This document shows positions 6,161 to 6,875 of a stretch of 6,875 bases of DNA, piece by piece. The stretch lies in the NCBI GenBank assembly GCA_027033555.1, contig JALVLE010000409.1, forward strand, positions 1-6,875. Reading direction: 5' to 3'. The stretch comes from Caldifarciminota bacterium. GTDB lineage: Bacteria; Hydrothermota; Hydrothermia; UBA1063; CAJXJZ01. Made by a program: the position numbers and the translations under genes. The notes beneath the pieces are model-generated. The model searched no databases. It saw only the letters and a list, made by a program, of their open reading frames with translations, and was not told where the DNA came from. Every line of letters starts with the position of its first letter. Position 1 is the first letter of the stretch.

Positions 6161-6847
6161 ATGAACAAGAAAGCGCTGCACAAAATAAGTTATGGTCTTT
6201 ATGTGGTTTCCTCAATGAAGGATGGCAGGTATAATGGACAAATAGCAAATACGGTTTTTCAAATAACCTCTGACCCTGTTATGATTGCTGTTTCATTAAA
6301 TAAGCAGAATTTAACCCATGAATATGTGGCTCATTCTCGTAAGTTCTCGGTTTCGGTCCTTGCACAGGATACGCCGCTTAAATTTATAGGGAGGTTTGGT
6401 TTTAAATCTGGTAGAGATATAAATAAATTTGAGGGCGTAAATTACAGAGAAGGGGTTACAGGTGTGCCTATTGTTATTGATCATGCAGTTGCTTATCTGG
6501 AGGCAGAGGTGGTGTCTTCAATAGATGTGGAAACCCACACTATTTTTATAGGTAAAGTAGTTGATGCGGATGTATTGCTTGAAGAGCCTCCTATGACATA
6601 TGACTATTATCATAAGGTAAAAAGAGGAACTGCACCCAAGACAGCTCCTACCTATATAGGGGAAGTAAAACAGGAGAAAAAGACTTACAAAAAATACAGG
6701 TGTAAAGTTTGTGGATACGTTTATGATCCCGAACTCGGTGATGCATCGCAGAACATAAAAGCAGGGACGCCTTTTGAGGAGCTTCCTGATGATTGGACAT
6801 GTCCTGTATGTGGAGCCTCAAAAGACGATTTTGTAGAGATTGATTGA
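6161..6847 (+). CDS. hrb: High-molecular-weight rubredoxin (flavin reductase domain + rubredoxin)
   Basis: This 228-residue fusion has an N-terminal FMN-binding split-barrel flavin reductase domain (about 1-165). Visible elements are [32 protein letters not shown], the [12 protein letters not shown] segment and the [16 protein letters not shown] strand. A short Lys-rich linker follows, then a C-terminal rubredoxin (about 178-228) with [14 protein letters not shown] (C181, C184), the [17 protein letters not shown] segment (C214, C217) and one iron expected. This order and length match Hrb of Moorella, which takes electrons from NADH and passes them to flavodiiron protein FprA. No fprA is in the window, so here the acceptors are more likely the superoxide reductase and the ferritin-like protein upstream (inference). 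The start is ATG 6161, with AAAGGAGGAG ending about 3 nt before it and a 13-nt gap from the previous gene. The protein is cytosolic. Confidence 0.93.
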   Translation: MNKKALHKISYGLYVVSSMKDGRYNGQIANTVFQITSDPVMIAVSLNKQNLTHEYVAHSRKFSVSVLAQDTPLKFIGRFGFKSGRDINKFEGVNYREGVTGVPIVIDHAVAYLEAEVVSSIDVETHTIFIGKVVDADVLLEEPPMTYDYYHKVKRGTAPKTAPTYIGEVKQEKKTYKKYRCKVCGYVYDPELGDASQNIKAGTPFEELPDDWTCPVCGASKDDFVEID

Positions 6848-6862
6848 ACCTGGAGGATGTAA

Positions 6863-6875
6863 ATGAAAAAATATA
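6863..6875 (+). CDS. Start of a further operon gene, cut by the window edge
   Basis: Fifteen nt after the Hrb stop, an ATG at 6863 follows TGGAGGATG (GGAGG 6852-6856, spacing 6 nt). It reads MKKY before the window ends. Its spacing and ribosome binding site show it belongs to the same operon. MKKY is a common start of small rubredoxins, and the context would suit one, but rubrerythrin, FprA and many other proteins are equally possible. The function cannot be called from four codons. Confidence 0.6.

Overview
This 6.9 kb bacterial window is moderately AT-rich, with strong Shine-Dalgarno sites (AAGGAGG type) before most genes. Superoxide reductase, high-molecular-weight rubredoxin and a rubrerythrin-like ferritin together indicate an anaerobe or microaerophile. 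The peroxiredoxin resembles those of hyperthermophilic archaea, so a thermophile is plausible. A lipobox protein and the remnant of a secreted protein with a type IX-like C-terminal tail point to a Gram-negative-type envelope, for example a Bacteroidetes-related or candidate-phylum lineage. This placement is inference; there is no rRNA or other phylogenetic marker in the window.

Left part (1-332): there is no intact gene here. The minus strand carries a decayed small gene with a strong ribosome binding site, a signal-peptide start, one in-frame stop, a secretion-tail-like end and an intrinsic terminator. A putative plus-strand promoter lies at 283-311.

Middle part (333-4383): a cytosolic alkaline-phosphatase-superfamily phosphohydrolase runs rightwards. 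It overlaps by 4 nt, tail to tail, with a leftward two-gene operon. That operon is cinA (NMN deamidase/CinA) followed by a translationally coupled gene for a large lipoprotein with a TlpA-like thioredoxin domain.

Right part (4384-6875): a divergent intergenic region holds a partly duplicated promoter, and a PerR-box-like palindrome covers its -10 element. It drives an oxidative-stress operon of archaeal-type peroxiredoxin, class II superoxide reductase, rubrerythrin-like ferritin without rubredoxin, and flavoprotein-rubredoxin fusion (Hrb). A further gene starting MKKY is cut by the window edge. Hairpins after the first two genes probably attenuate transcription. In the inferred scheme, NAD(P)H electrons pass through the Hrb flavin and rubredoxin to superoxide reductase and the di-iron protein. 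These make and then remove peroxide, with the peroxiredoxin clearing hydroperoxides.

The individual protein families are known. The least ordinary items are the gene remnant, the duplicated promoter with its PerR-like site, and the cinA/TlpA-lipoprotein pairing. I saw no clearly undescribed system.
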